NCBI GenBank assembly: GCA_041484845.1
Contig: JBGPIK010000196.1
Span: 1 to 11,864, forward strand
Direction: 5' to 3'
Source: JBGPIK01 sp041484845
Lineage (GTDB): Bacteria > Desulfobacterota > Binatia > UBA9968
Length of the DNA stretch: 11,864 bases
Shown here: positions 1-7,089 of the stretch, in pieces
How positions within the stretch are numbered: the first letter of the stretch is position 1
Layout: the number at the start of each line of letters is the position of its first letter
Notes under the pieces: generated by a model
Seen by the model: the letters and a program-made list of their open reading frames with translations, nothing else
What the model was told of the DNA's origin: nothing
Database searches by the model: none
Made by a program: the position numbers and the translations under genes

Positions 1-1235
1 ACGGCCGTGCGAACGACTTCCTTGCCATTCTTGTCGAAACCTATGATCGTATCGTTGAACATTTCCCACGGTTTGCCGTTGATTCGGGTCTCGAACAGCT
101 TTTTCCCGGGTTGGATCTCATATCGAAAGATCACCTTTTGGGTCGTCCGAAACAGTTGAAGCACGGCGAGCAGATCTCTGGAAGGCGCGACATATTTTTC
201 GATCGCCTCGTCCACTCCGGGGCCGAACATTTGCCTCAGGTAGGGCCGCGGCACCCAGCGCGGCGGAAAGTAGTAAACGTTGGGTTGTGTGCCGAATTGA
301 GGATAAAGCGGAAGCGCGACTTTCTCGTGCTGGACGAGGAAATAAATCGGATTATAACGGTCTTCGGCCCAGATCCCTTTTTCGCCGAGTTTGACCAGGC
401 TTTGCAAGCGGATCTTTCCCACGCAGGCGCTCATGCAGCGAGTTTCAATCGGAACGCCGTCCGGTGTGAGATCGGGGTCCTTCCCCTCGATTCGCGGATA
501 GCAGGCGACACATTTCTCAGAGACCCGCGTGGTCGGACGGTACATCGCCTTTTTGTAGGGACAAGCCTCGACGCATTTGCGATATCCGCGACACCGCTCC
601 TGGTCGATGAGGACGATGCCGTCTTCCTTGCGTTTGTAAATCGCCTGGCGCGGGCATGCCGCCAGACAACCGGGATAAGAGCAATGATTGCAGATGCGCT
701 GCAGGTAAAAAAACCAGGTCTGGTGTTCAGGGAGGTTGACCCCTTCGGGGTACCACGTGCCTTCTTTGCCGTTCGCTCCTTTGGCCGTGTCCTCGTAAAT
801 ATTCGGCGCACGCCATTCGAGATCGGTGGGCAGATATCCCAGAGCTCGCGCGCTTTGGTCGCCGCCGTTTTTTTCCGCCGCCTCGAAAATCGTCATGCCT
901 TCATAGGCCCCGTAAGGCTTGGTCTTCGGATCCGTGGTCTTCGGGTCCCATGTGGCTGACGCCTTTTGTTTTTCATGCGCTCGATCCAGCAGATCGAGGA
1001 TTTTCACATCCCAGCCCTGGGGGTATCCGCCATACGGCTTGGTCTCGACATTGTTCCACCACATGTATTCCTGTCCGCGTGAAAAGGTCCACGTGGATTT
1101 GCATGCCATGGTACAGGTCTGGCAGCCGATGCAGCGATTGATGTTGAAAACGGCGGCGAACTGCCATTGCGGATAATGACCCTCGTAGGGGTAGTCCATT
1201 TCCCGCCCGAGGTGCCAGTTGTAGACCTTAGGCAT
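1..1235 (-). CDS. nxrB: Nitrite oxidoreductase / nitrate reductase beta subunit (NxrB), 3' end cut by window edge
   Basis: Electron-transfer subunit that carries electrons between the catalytic alpha subunit and a cytochrome-type acceptor. I translated 411 codons with no stop, so the C-terminus lies outside the window; the family is usually about 420-430 residues, so little is missing. Four ferredoxin-like cysteine clusters are visible: C35-x2-C38-x2-C41-x3-C45; C182-x2-C185-x4-C190-x3-C194; C215-x2-Y218-x2-C221-x3-C225; and C242-x2-C245 with C267-x3-C271. Tyr218 sits where a cysteine would complete a fourth ligand (Trp in NarH), as expected for the [3Fe-4S] cluster. Segments such as ALPLYPQFGT and PPRWVPRPYLRQMFGPG are what I know from Nitrospira/anammox-type NxrB. 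There is no signal peptide, so export is probably by hitch-hiking on Tat-exported NxrA. The ATG overlaps the stop of the preceding gene by 8 bases and has a GAGAGG ribosome site, suggesting translational coupling. NarH-like nitrate reductase in the reductive direction is the alternative. Confidence 0.93.
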   Translation of the reverse strand, partial: MPKVYNWHLGREMDYPYEGHYPQWQFAAVFNINRCIGCQTCTMACKSTWTFSRGQEYMWWNNVETKPYGGYPQGWDVKILDLLDRAHEKQKASATWDPKTTDPKTKPYGAYEGMTIFEAAEKNGGDQSARALGYLPTDLEWRAPNIYEDTAKGANGKEGTWYPEGVNLPEHQTWFFYLQRICNHCSYPGCLAACPRQAIYKRKEDGIVLIDQERCRGYRKCVEACPYKKAMYRPTTRVSEKCVACYPRIEGKDPDLTPDGVPIETRCMSACVGKIRLQSLVKLGEKGIWAEDRYNPIYFLVQHEKVALPLYPQFGTQPNVYYFPPRWVPRPYLRQMFGPGVDEAIEKYVAPSRDLLAVLQLFRTTQKVIFRYEIQPGKKLFETRINGKPWEMFNDTIIGFDKNGKEVVRTA

Positions 1236-1500
1236 CGTGACCTCTCGTGCCCTCGCTGCTGAAGCGGTTTCGCATTCGGTCGATCAGGCCCAGGACATAA
1301 GCCTCGCCTTGGCTGCGGTAGATGGCATGGGCCCCGGCATAGAAAGGATTACGAAAGAGATCCAGCAGTTGTTGGCTGTCATAGCCAAGCCAGATGAATT
1401 CTTCCACGAAGCATTCGGCCATCGCTTCCGGGTCGCCTTCCGGAAGACAGACCTGGACCAACTCCATCGGGTCATCGTCTTCGAACTGTTTTGGAGCCAT
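1228..1500 (-). CDS. Conserved-looking 90-residue protein of unknown function between nxrA and nxrB
   Basis: I do not recognise a named family. The product is short and acidic at its N-terminus (EDDD at residues 7-10), has no signal peptide or membrane segment, and looks mostly helical. It has two cysteines (C18, C30) that form no metal motif and an aromatic stretch around NPFYAGAHAIY (51-61). It lies 63 bases after nxrA, and its stop lies inside the start of nxrB (shared bases ATGCCTAA), so all three are very probably one transcript with coupled translation. An AGGAGA ribosome site lies upstream of the ATG, with a second weak purine run (CAGGA) closer to it. The position suggests a maturation, assembly or regulatory partner of the NXR complex; this is inference from context only. 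Its length is far below a TorD/NarJ-type chaperone, and I see no such domain in it. Confidence 0.8.
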   Translation of the reverse strand: MAPKQFEDDDPMELVQVCLPEGDPEAMAECFVEEFIWLGYDSQQLLDLFRNPFYAGAHAIYRSQGEAYVLGLIDRMRNRFSSEGTRGHDA

Positions 1501-1563
1501 TTCCTGTGATTCTCCTATGCGTGTTTAGTTTTGTCGCCGGTCTTCACTTCGGATCGGCTCGGT

Positions 1564-4500
1564 TTATTTCTCGTTAACCTTGATCATCTCTCCGTTCAAG
1601 TAGCGGGTCATGAAATCCGCTTCCGCTCCCGGCGTGCGGCCGGTTTGTGCGGTTTCCCAGATTCCCTTGCCATCGAGTCCGCCATCCTCGGCCTTGGCGA
1701 TGCGGATGAGCGTCTCCTTCGGGACCGTATTCACCGCGTGGTTGTCCACGTCAAAGCCAAAAACAAAACCCATGGCTCCGGTTTTCTTATGAAACAGCGT
1801 GTCCGTCTGGTGCATCGGCGGGAGCCAGCCGCGCGTGATCGATTGATGCGAGCCGTAGCGGTACGACGCCTGATAGCCGGTTTCAGGCGAGAGAGCGCGC
1901 CGGTCCGGCCGCGTCTCGTGAGCTCGGACGGTCCTTTCCGTAGCAATCCAGCCGGTGTGTTTCATGATGGTAAAATGGTAGGGCAGAGCGGGATTGAATT
2001 TGACCCGCACCATGCAGCGGAACGCGCGGTAGCGAGGATCATCCGGCTTCCACCCGACATAGGGTCGATCCGCGGGATTCGCATCGACATAGACATAGTC
2101 GCCGTCGTGCAGACCCATAGCCATGGCGGCCTGCGGATTCATCTGAATCTGCCGGTCGGCCACTCCCGGCGCGCGCTTATCCATCCGATACGGGTCGCCG
2201 AAATTGCACGACCAGATCCAGTTCCAGTCCACCGTCGACCACGAAGAGTGGGTCGAATGGCGGCTCTTGGGAGTGGAGCAGAAAAAGCGAAATCCCTCGG
2301 CCCAGAGCGGATTGACGCTCTTTTTCACCTCAGACCACGCCATCTTCACATTGCGCACCGAACGCAAATCGGCGTCCATCGCGTCTAGCGGAATGCCGTA
2401 GTCTTGCGGCCGAACAAAGGGGCTGGTCGAAACAATGACGTTGGGGAGATAGGGCGTCGCTTCAGGTCCTTCGCGATGAACGATGAGGTTCTCGCCATAA
2501 TCGATAGCCTCGGAGAGATCGCAGTAGGCGTTCAATCGTCCGGTGTCGGTGTAAAACGGCACCTGATCGTGAATCTGCTCCCAGAACGGCACGCGCGGAT
2601 AGGTGCGAAACAGCATGAGCGCCGTGCCCGGCGAACCGTAGTCGCCTTTGACCATCTTATCTACACGATACGACTCGCGCTGGTTTCGGGTGGTCGTCGA
2701 GCTGTCGAATACCCGTTGTAGATAAACCTGCGGCTTTTTTTCCAGTATGTACTTCCAGTAGTCTCTGAAGCGGGAATCACTGAATTTTTCGCCCAACGCC
2801 ACCGCCACTCCGGCAAAGATCTCCACATCATCTTTGGAATCGTAAACCGGTTTGATGCCCTCGCCGCCCCACACTTGGATGAAAGGATTGGAGCAGGAAC
2901 CGCCGCATTCGATGTTTTCAAACTCGATCCATGAATTGGCTGGAAGCACCAGGTCAGCATACTCGGCGGAGCCCGTCCACTCGATCTGTTGATCGACGAT
3001 CATGTCGATCTTTGGCAGCACGTTCACGATCAGGTTGTAAACCCATTTCGACTGGTTAATGAAATTCGCGTTGTTGTACCACATCATTTTGGTCGGGCAG
3101 GGCAGATGGGATTTGCCGGTGAAGACTTTTTTTCCTTTGGGCGTGTTCACTGCCAGGATTTTTTCACCATAGCCCCAATAGGAAGGCTCCTCGCCCTGCG
3201 TGGTATCCCGCAAGTGTTCGTGCGTGATGCGCGTCTGCTCGTCCAGCACCGGATGGAAAGGATCTTCGTGGACGTAGGCGCCGACTCCCGGACCGGTCCA
3301 CGGCGAAGCCTGAAACAGCGCGCCCTTGTAATTGCCTGCCCAGGCAAAGGCTCCGGCGCCATGGACGCCGATGTTGCCCGTCAGCATCAGCGGCAGATAG
3401 GTGGCTCGATTATGAAGCGTCGCGTGAAAGTAATGGTTGATGCCTTCGCCGAAATGAATGGCCGCCGGCTTGATGGTGGCGATATCTTTGGCGAGCTCCC
3501 GGACGATCTCTTTTTTTGCGCCGCAGATTTGCTCGACGGTGTCCAGATCGTAATCCTTGAGGTGCACGCGGTACATGGACCATACGGTCATCGCTTCCAC
3601 TTCCGTGCCGTCCGCCAGCCGTATCCTTCCCTGCCATTCGAGCTCGGGATCGGTCCCTTTGGCAAACAGTCTCTCGCCGACGTCGTCTCGCGTTACCGCC
3701 TTGGGGCTTTGGGTTTTACGATCGATAACGATGAAATCGCCAAGTTTTTTGTACTGGTCGCTAGTCAGATTCTGCAACTTAAAGCTCGGCCCGTTCGGGT
3801 CGAGCATATTTTTGTAATCGGGAAAGACTTCCTGCGCGCGCAATCGCTTGAGCGTGTCGGTTCGAACCACCAGCGGCATGTCGGTATAATTTTTGACGAA
3901 GGCGGCGTCGTACCAGCCCTCGTCCATGAGAGTCTTACTGAGGCCGAGGAAGACCGCCGTGTCGGATAGCCCGGGCCGGACCGGAATCCAGATGTCGGAT
4001 TTGGTCGCGGGCGCACTGTATTCCGGAGAGATCACATAGATCTTGGCGCCGCGTTCCATGATCTCGGTCATCCAATGGGAATCGGCCATTTTGTTTTCGA
4101 TCAAATTCTTGCCGACCTGGATGTGGAGCTTGGTGAAGCGCAAATCGTTGAAGTCACAATCGGACGTTTGCAGACCATGGACGAAAGGTTGTCCCGGCGC
4201 CTGATCGCCGCGCCATGTGTATTCGTTCCAATCGCGCGCGCCGAGCGCTTTGTCTTCGGGCACGCCGCGGACGTGATGATCGAGGAGCGCCATCATATTG
4301 TTGAAGCGGTAGATGCCGAACTTGCCGATCACGCCATGGATGGGCAGGTTGGATCCAAACTTGAGCGTACGAGTTCCGGCGCCGTTCCAATGGGTGAGCA
4401 TTAGCGGATCGTATCCGTCGGCAAGCAACCGCCGCTTACCGTCGTCTCCGCTGTAACTTTTTGTGATTGCCGCAAGCCCATTGGCCGCGTAGCGAAACGC

Positions 4501-5058
4501 CTCTTCCCAGGAGACGCGCGTAAACTGATCGTTGCCGCGGTCGTCGAAGCGGTATTTTGTCCGAAGCTCCGGCTGATCCGAGAGAGAAGGGAAGCCGGCG
4601 TCGGCCCATTGCTTCCAGCCATTGCGAATTACCGGACCCTTCAGGCGATGTGGGCCGTACACGCGCCGCTGAAAAGTATAGCCTTTAGGGCAACCTCGAG
4701 GATTCCAGTTCACCGAAGCTTTGTTCCCGTACAGGTCTCCGTACTGGCCATGGGTGTATTCCTGCTCGCTGCGAATCACGATCCCGTTCCGAACAAAGGC
4801 GCGCAGCCGGCACATGTGGGTATCGTTGGGACCGCAGACCCACGTAAAGCTCCGGTCGTAACGATACTGATCGCGGTAAACTTTCTCCCAATCACGAGTG
4901 GGATAGAAAGCCAGCGGGTTTTCAACGGATTCGACGGCGGCAAGGAGCCGGAGCGGCAGCCCTGCCGCGATCGCTGCCGTGCCACTCCCGATGCCGACCC
5001 AGCGGAGAAAATCGCGGCGTGTAAGCCCGCCCACCTCGTGCTTTTTCTTCTCGTTCAT
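1564..5058 (-). CDS. nxrA: Nitrite oxidoreductase / nitrate reductase alpha subunit (NxrA), molybdopterin enzyme, Tat-exported
   Basis: Catalytic subunit that interconverts nitrite and nitrate at a molybdenum bis-MGD centre, acting outside the cytoplasmic membrane. The protein is 1164 residues, close to the roughly 1150 usual for periplasmic-type NxrA. The N-terminus has a Tat signal (TRRDFL at 13-18, then a small hydrophobic stretch to about residue 40). The FS0 cluster motif follows: C75-x3-D79-x3-C83 and C123, where NarG has H-x3-C-x3-C. Molybdopterin-domain signatures include the region 223-270 (HWNGAGTRTLKFGSN), VGKNLIENKMADSHW (315-329), ISPEYSAPATKSDIWIPVRPG (343-363), HFGEGINHYFHATLHNRA (535-552) and the cofactor-binding stretch near 660-725. 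Asp260 in the segment MMALLDHHVRG is a plausible molybdenum ligand (inference). The start has AGGAG six bases upstream. It lies 40 bases after the Rrf2 gene and leads the structural genes. The family resemblance to NXR is strong; the in vivo direction (nitrite oxidation or nitrate reduction) cannot be read from sequence. Confidence 0.94.
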   Translation of the reverse strand: MNEKKKHEVGGLTRRDFLRWVGIGSGTAAIAAGLPLRLLAAVESVENPLAFYPTRDWEKVYRDQYRYDRSFTWVCGPNDTHMCRLRAFVRNGIVIRSEQEYTHGQYGDLYGNKASVNWNPRGCPKGYTFQRRVYGPHRLKGPVIRNGWKQWADAGFPSLSDQPELRTKYRFDDRGNDQFTRVSWEEAFRYAANGLAAITKSYSGDDGKRRLLADGYDPLMLTHWNGAGTRTLKFGSNLPIHGVIGKFGIYRFNNMMALLDHHVRGVPEDKALGARDWNEYTWRGDQAPGQPFVHGLQTSDCDFNDLRFTKLHIQVGKNLIENKMADSHWMTEIMERGAKIYVISPEYSAPATKSDIWIPVRPGLSDTAVFLGLSKTLMDEGWYDAAFVKNYTDMPLVVRTDTLKRLRAQEVFPDYKNMLDPNGPSFKLQNLTSDQYKKLGDFIVIDRKTQSPKAVTRDDVGERLFAKGTDPELEWQGRIRLADGTEVEAMTVWSMYRVHLKDYDLDTVEQICGAKKEIVRELAKDIATIKPAAIHFGEGINHYFHATLHNRATYLPLMLTGNIGVHGAGAFAWAGNYKGALFQASPWTGPGVGAYVHEDPFHPVLDEQTRITHEHLRDTTQGEEPSYWGYGEKILAVNTPKGKKVFTGKSHLPCPTKMMWYNNANFINQSKWVYNLIVNVLPKIDMIVDQQIEWTGSAEYADLVLPANSWIEFENIECGGSCSNPFIQVWGGEGIKPVYDSKDDVEIFAGVAVALGEKFSDSRFRDYWKYILEKKPQVYLQRVFDSSTTTRNQRESYRVDKMVKGDYGSPGTALMLFRTYPRVPFWEQIHDQVPFYTDTGRLNAYCDLSEAIDYGENLIVHREGPEATPYLPNVIVSTSPFVRPQDYGIPLDAMDADLRSVRNVKMAWSEVKKSVNPLWAEGFRFFCSTPKSRHSTHSSWSTVDWNWIWSCNFGDPYRMDKRAPGVADRQIQMNPQAAMAMGLHDGDYVYVDANPADRPYVGWKPDDPRYRAFRCMVRVKFNPALPYHFTIMKHTGWIATERTVRAHETRPDRRALSPETGYQASYRYGSHQSITRGWLPPMHQTDTLFHKKTGAMGFVFGFDVDNHAVNTVPKETLIRIAKAEDGGLDGKGIWETAQTGRTPGAEADFMTRYLNGEMIKVNEK

Positions 5059-5098
5059 CTACATCTCCTAAGCTGTTGATGCTTCACGTGTCTCAGCG

Positions 5099-5512
5099 TC
5101 ACGGATTATCGCCCTTCGCCAAGTCTGCCAGAGTTGTTCGTTCCATCAGCTCGTTCACGATCCGCTGCCGCGCTTGCTTCCAGCGGCTGTGCAAACCACA
5201 GGGATTCGCATCGGCGCAGCGATCGCTCCACAGAATGCAATGGTTGAAAACCTCCGGTCCTCCGATGGCGATAAGGATCTCGTTGACGTTGATCTCCTTT
5301 TTTCGCCGGGCTAAGGCGTAACCGCGGACGGCTCCTCTGGAGGAAACGACGATGCCGCTGCGTGCCAGCTTCTGAAATATTTTTGCAAGGAAGCTGCAAG
5401 GCACATCCCGCGAGCCGGCAATATCGCGCAACCGCATCACCGTGCCCCTGGGTTTCGCTGCCCGGGCTAAAAGCCCCTCGATGGCGTATGCGCTTTCACG
5501 ACCGATTCTCAT
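5099..5512 (-). CDS. Rrf2-family transcriptional regulator with three conserved cysteines
   Basis: Cytoplasmic winged-helix regulator of the Rrf2 group (relatives include IscR, NsrR and RirA), here the first gene of the nxr operon. I take the ATG at 5512 (137 residues, MRIGRESAYAIEGL), because family members start at this point. The frame stays open to a TTG at 5563 that would add 17 basic residues of no known domain; the ribosome site at 5512 is weak. A helix-turn-helix lies at about residues 24-50 and the wing near 53-70 (SRGAVRGYAL). The cysteine motif is C92-x6-C99-x5-C105 followed by H108, the arrangement that holds an iron-sulfur cluster in sensing members. A cluster-based sensor of NO, oxygen or redox state controlling nxr is a reasonable inference. 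Only 40 bases separate it from nxrA, so it is probably cotranscribed and autoregulated. Confidence 0.88.
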   Translation of the reverse strand: MRIGRESAYAIEGLLARAAKPRGTVMRLRDIAGSRDVPCSFLAKIFQKLARSGIVVSSRGAVRGYALARRKKEINVNEILIAIGGPEVFNHCILWSDRCADANPCGLHSRWKQARQRIVNELMERTTLADLAKGDNP

Positions 5513-5572
5513 TTTTCGCTTTCTTAGGTGCCAACGGACCTTTTTTATCCGGTGACGGTCCAAGGCGCAAAA

Positions 5573-5581
5573 GATATACCA
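5573..5581 (-). promoter_or_regulatory. Candidate extended -10 element for the Rrf2-nxr operon
   Basis: On the minus strand the bases read TGGTATATC, an extended -10 pattern (TG, one base, then a TATAAT-like hexamer). It lies 61 bases upstream of the Rrf2 start. No good -35 hexamer is found at 17 bases; a GC-rich palindrome (5590-5612) overlaps that position instead. A TTGACA also occurs further upstream on this strand (5681-5686), but it has only a poor A-run as its -10. Weak evidence. Confidence 0.3.
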
Positions 5582-5589
5582 AACCGATC

Positions 5590-5612
5590 ACTTGAATATG
5601 CCGGGCGGCAAG
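5590..5612. promoter_or_regulatory. Palindrome overlapping the -35 region of the nxr operon, possible operator
   Basis: The core 5599-5610 is TGCCG-GG-CGGCA, flanked by ACTTG on the left and AGT on the right, so the symmetry extends outward with an interruption. It is placed where a repressor or activator of the leftward operon would bind. It does not look like the AT-rich dyads known for IscR or NsrR, so assignment to the adjacent Rrf2 protein is only a guess. A second AT-rich symmetry (TTTCTAGAAA, 5631-5640) lies 20 bases further upstream. Confidence 0.3.
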
Positions 5613-5869
5613 TGTTTTCTTTGAGCGGATTTTCTAGAAATTCGGAAAATTCAACATTTTTTTCCAGGTTCTTCGAATTCTGTCAACGCGGATTTAGCGG
5701 AGTGGTTGGTCCATTACGTTGGTGGAATAATCCAAACGCCGATGGCGTCTATGTTTGCACGCTGACGACCGCGCAGCTAGTTGTTACGACTCAGTCAGCG
5801 CCGTTTCGCGATAACTTGAATGTCACCCAACACGGCTATAGCCAAATAGATTCGGCAAGCCTCCCGGGC
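5613..5869. other. Intergenic stretch without a confident gene
   Basis: Open frames exist here on the plus strand, but their products have no recognisable pattern. The right part (from about 5730) may be the further decayed middle of the integrase gene: a GVYVC stretch and the bases around ATTCGGCAAGCC (5850-5861) resemble expected intI positions, but the match is too poor to call. The left part is the upstream region of the nxr operon. Confidence 0.4.
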
Positions 5870-6007
5870 CGACACTCCTCGACGATCAGTCGAATACTCA
5901 CGGCCACAACAGAAAATGTAAAGATCCCAATTTGCTCCACGGACCATGATCTATACCCACGTCCTCAATAGAGGGGAAGAAGAGTTCGCAGTCCGGCAGA
6001 TACCTGA
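5870..6007 (+). pseudogene. intI: Decayed 3' end of an integron integrase gene (intI)
   Basis: Integron integrases are tyrosine recombinases that join attC to attI. The last part of one is readable here. It starts with RHS (5870-5878, from the LRHSFATHLL box) and passes through a degenerate TENVK (compare IRTVQ). It then reaches S-T followed by TMIYTHVLNRG (5943-5975), which holds the nucleophile tyrosine, and GRRVRSPADT with a TGA at 6005-6007. The typical C-terminus is TTMIYTHVLNRGG-x-GVRSP. Two single-base indels are visible: an extra G after TCCACG near 5942, and one G missing from the run at 5973-5976. They shift the frame out and back. About four codons around the LLGH segment are gone. 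The 5' part is missing or unrecognisable, so the gene is dead. A different integron-like tyrosine recombinase is the only close alternative. Confidence 0.85.
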
Positions 6008-6095
6008 GCGGCACCGACAGAATCCCGGTGGCCATAATGGGGCTATGCTGCCAACGCGGTCGGCCTTTGACGACAGCGGATGAACGGACAGTTCG

Positions 6096-6124
6096 TTGAC
6101 AATTCACTGGGAAAACAAGACAAT
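6096..6124 (+). promoter_or_regulatory. Pc-like promoter for the cassette array
   Basis: A perfect TTGACA (-35, 6096-6101) is followed after exactly 17 bases by GACAAT (-10, 6119-6124; four of six consensus matches). It lies between the integrase remnant and the first cassette and faces the cassettes, where a cassette promoter (Pc) belongs. Predicted transcription start is near 6131. Confidence 0.6.
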
Positions 6125-6130
6125 CGCCGT

Positions 6131-6150
6131 ATTCTGATGTTAATCAGAAT
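6131..6150 (+). repeat. Perfect palindrome in the cassette leader
   Basis: Arms ATTCTGAT and ATCAGAAT (8 bp, perfect) around GTTA. It starts at the predicted transcription start of the Pc-like promoter, so the transcript would begin with a hairpin. It could instead be part of the attI region; the inner GTTAATC resembles a GTTRRRY core with one mismatch. Confidence 0.5.
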
Positions 6151-6162
6151 TGATACTACCGC

Positions 6163-6178
6163 TATGCCGAACGGCATA
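6163..6178 (+). repeat. Second palindrome before the first cassette gene
   Basis: Arms TATGCCG and CGGCATA (7 bp, perfect) with AA between. It lies 17 bases before the first cassette start codon. Possible roles are a leader hairpin, an integrase binding site in attI, or the remains of an older attC; the sequence does not decide. Confidence 0.45.
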
Positions 6179-6195
6179 CTCACTAGCTGTTTACA

Positions 6196-7089
6196 ATGAG
6201 ATCACCAATCTGCATCCTAGAAAGGAGTATCTCGGGCGCTCCATTCAATAGCGCGCCGGAGAAAAGCACTTTGTGCCAGAGGTACAGAGACGAATTTGGA
6301 ATTACCTTGGAAATGGTAGACGAGCCAAAGTTCGACATTAGGGTACGGACAAGGGATGAGCATCCTAACCCCGTAATTGTATTACCTATAGCGGCCTTGG
6401 AGTACCTTTGGGCATTCTCGCACTATTCTTGGGTTTTAAACCAAGAATACGCAACGGCTCAAAAAAGTGGGAAAGCCGATTTTGATTGCGTTGGAAACGA
6501 CAGATTGCAGAGGTCATTTCGCTTACTCACCTGGTCAAAATCAAATTTGGTTGGCTCTGGAAGAGAGCCTTGGCCAGAAGAGTGTCCGCGGCCGCCAGGC
6601 AATGCAGAGCATTGCAGCGACGAGCATGTAGCAACTGAGTTGTTCCTGTGCGCTCTAGGGTGGATGCTTCATCACGAATTAGGGCATGTAGTTCTAAAGC
6701 ATCCTCTTATTACAACCAGCTTTTCAGAGCAAGAAGAGAGGGCAGCGGACAAGCACGCGACCGACTGGTTGTTATGTGGACTGCATGAAGACGATCTTAG
6801 GTTAAAGAAAAGATCCATAAGCATTTCCGCTGCGATTCTGTGTTTGCAGAGCCTCGAAGTAGATTCTGTGTCATGTTTGAGAAATACGCACCCAGATGCG
6901 CATCAGAGGCTCTTCGCATGCACCTCCTCATACAAAGTTGGCCAGGAGGAGATTGTTGAGGCATTTTGTACGATAATACTTCAATATCTTTTTCACGAAA
7001 AAGGAATAAAAGTAAATGTTAATGGCAAAAATTTCTCAGAGATATTTGGTGATTTGCTTTTTGAAATATCGCGCGTCAAAAGCAGCTAA
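6196..7089 (+). CDS. Lit-like (peptidase U49 type) HExxH zinc metallopeptidase, candidate phage-exclusion protein
   Basis: 297 residues. The zinc motif HELGH (H160-E161-x2-H164, within LHHELGHVVLKH) is followed by EERAAD (E181, D185), the E-x3-D glutamate motif. A later HPDAH (H232-H235) resembles the HP-x-x-x-R element seen in Lit-like and M48-like peptidases. The closest family I can name is Peptidase U49, whose founder, the phage-exclusion protein Lit of E. coli, cleaves elongation factor Tu after sensing a T4 capsid peptide. The same role here is inference. There is no signal peptide or membrane segment. The ATG lacks a ribosome site upstream; a good AAAGGAG (6221-6227) lies inside the frame without a usable start after it, so the true start is uncertain. 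The stop TAA lies within the left box of the attC. Base composition is AT-richer than the flanking genes. Confidence 0.8.
   Translation: MRSPICILERSISGAPFNSAPEKSTLCQRYRDEFGITLEMVDEPKFDIRVRTRDEHPNPVIVLPIAALEYLWAFSHYSWVLNQEYATAQKSGKADFDCVGNDRLQRSFRLLTWSKSNLVGSGREPWPEECPRPPGNAEHCSDEHVATELFLCALGWMLHHELGHVVLKHPLITTSFSEQEERAADKHATDWLLCGLHEDDLRLKKRSISISAAILCLQSLEVDSVSCLRNTHPDAHQRLFACTSSYKVGQEEIVEAFCTIILQYLFHEKGIKVNVNGKNFSEIFGDLLFEISRVKSS

Noticed and set aside
111..959. 282-codon plus-strand frame opposite nxrB
   Set aside because: It lies antisense to four intact Fe-S cysteine clusters of nxrB; its product is Arg-rich and resembles no protein.
1531..3969. Long plus-strand frames (1531-2388, 2989-3969) opposite nxrA
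   Set aside because: Shadow frames of a GC-rich coding strand; nxrA is clearly the real gene and continuous across them.
5528..5971. 147-codon plus-strand frame between nxr and the array
   Set aside because: Its end overlaps the integrase remnant in one of its frames and the rest has no protein-like pattern; better explained as decayed sequence.
5898..6107. 69-codon minus-strand frame
   Set aside because: Antisense to the integrase remnant, with no ribosome site or recognisable product.
6139..6145. GTTAATC as the attI recombination core
   Set aside because: One base off GTTRRRY and inside a palindrome, but without comparison to an intact attI this cannot be called.
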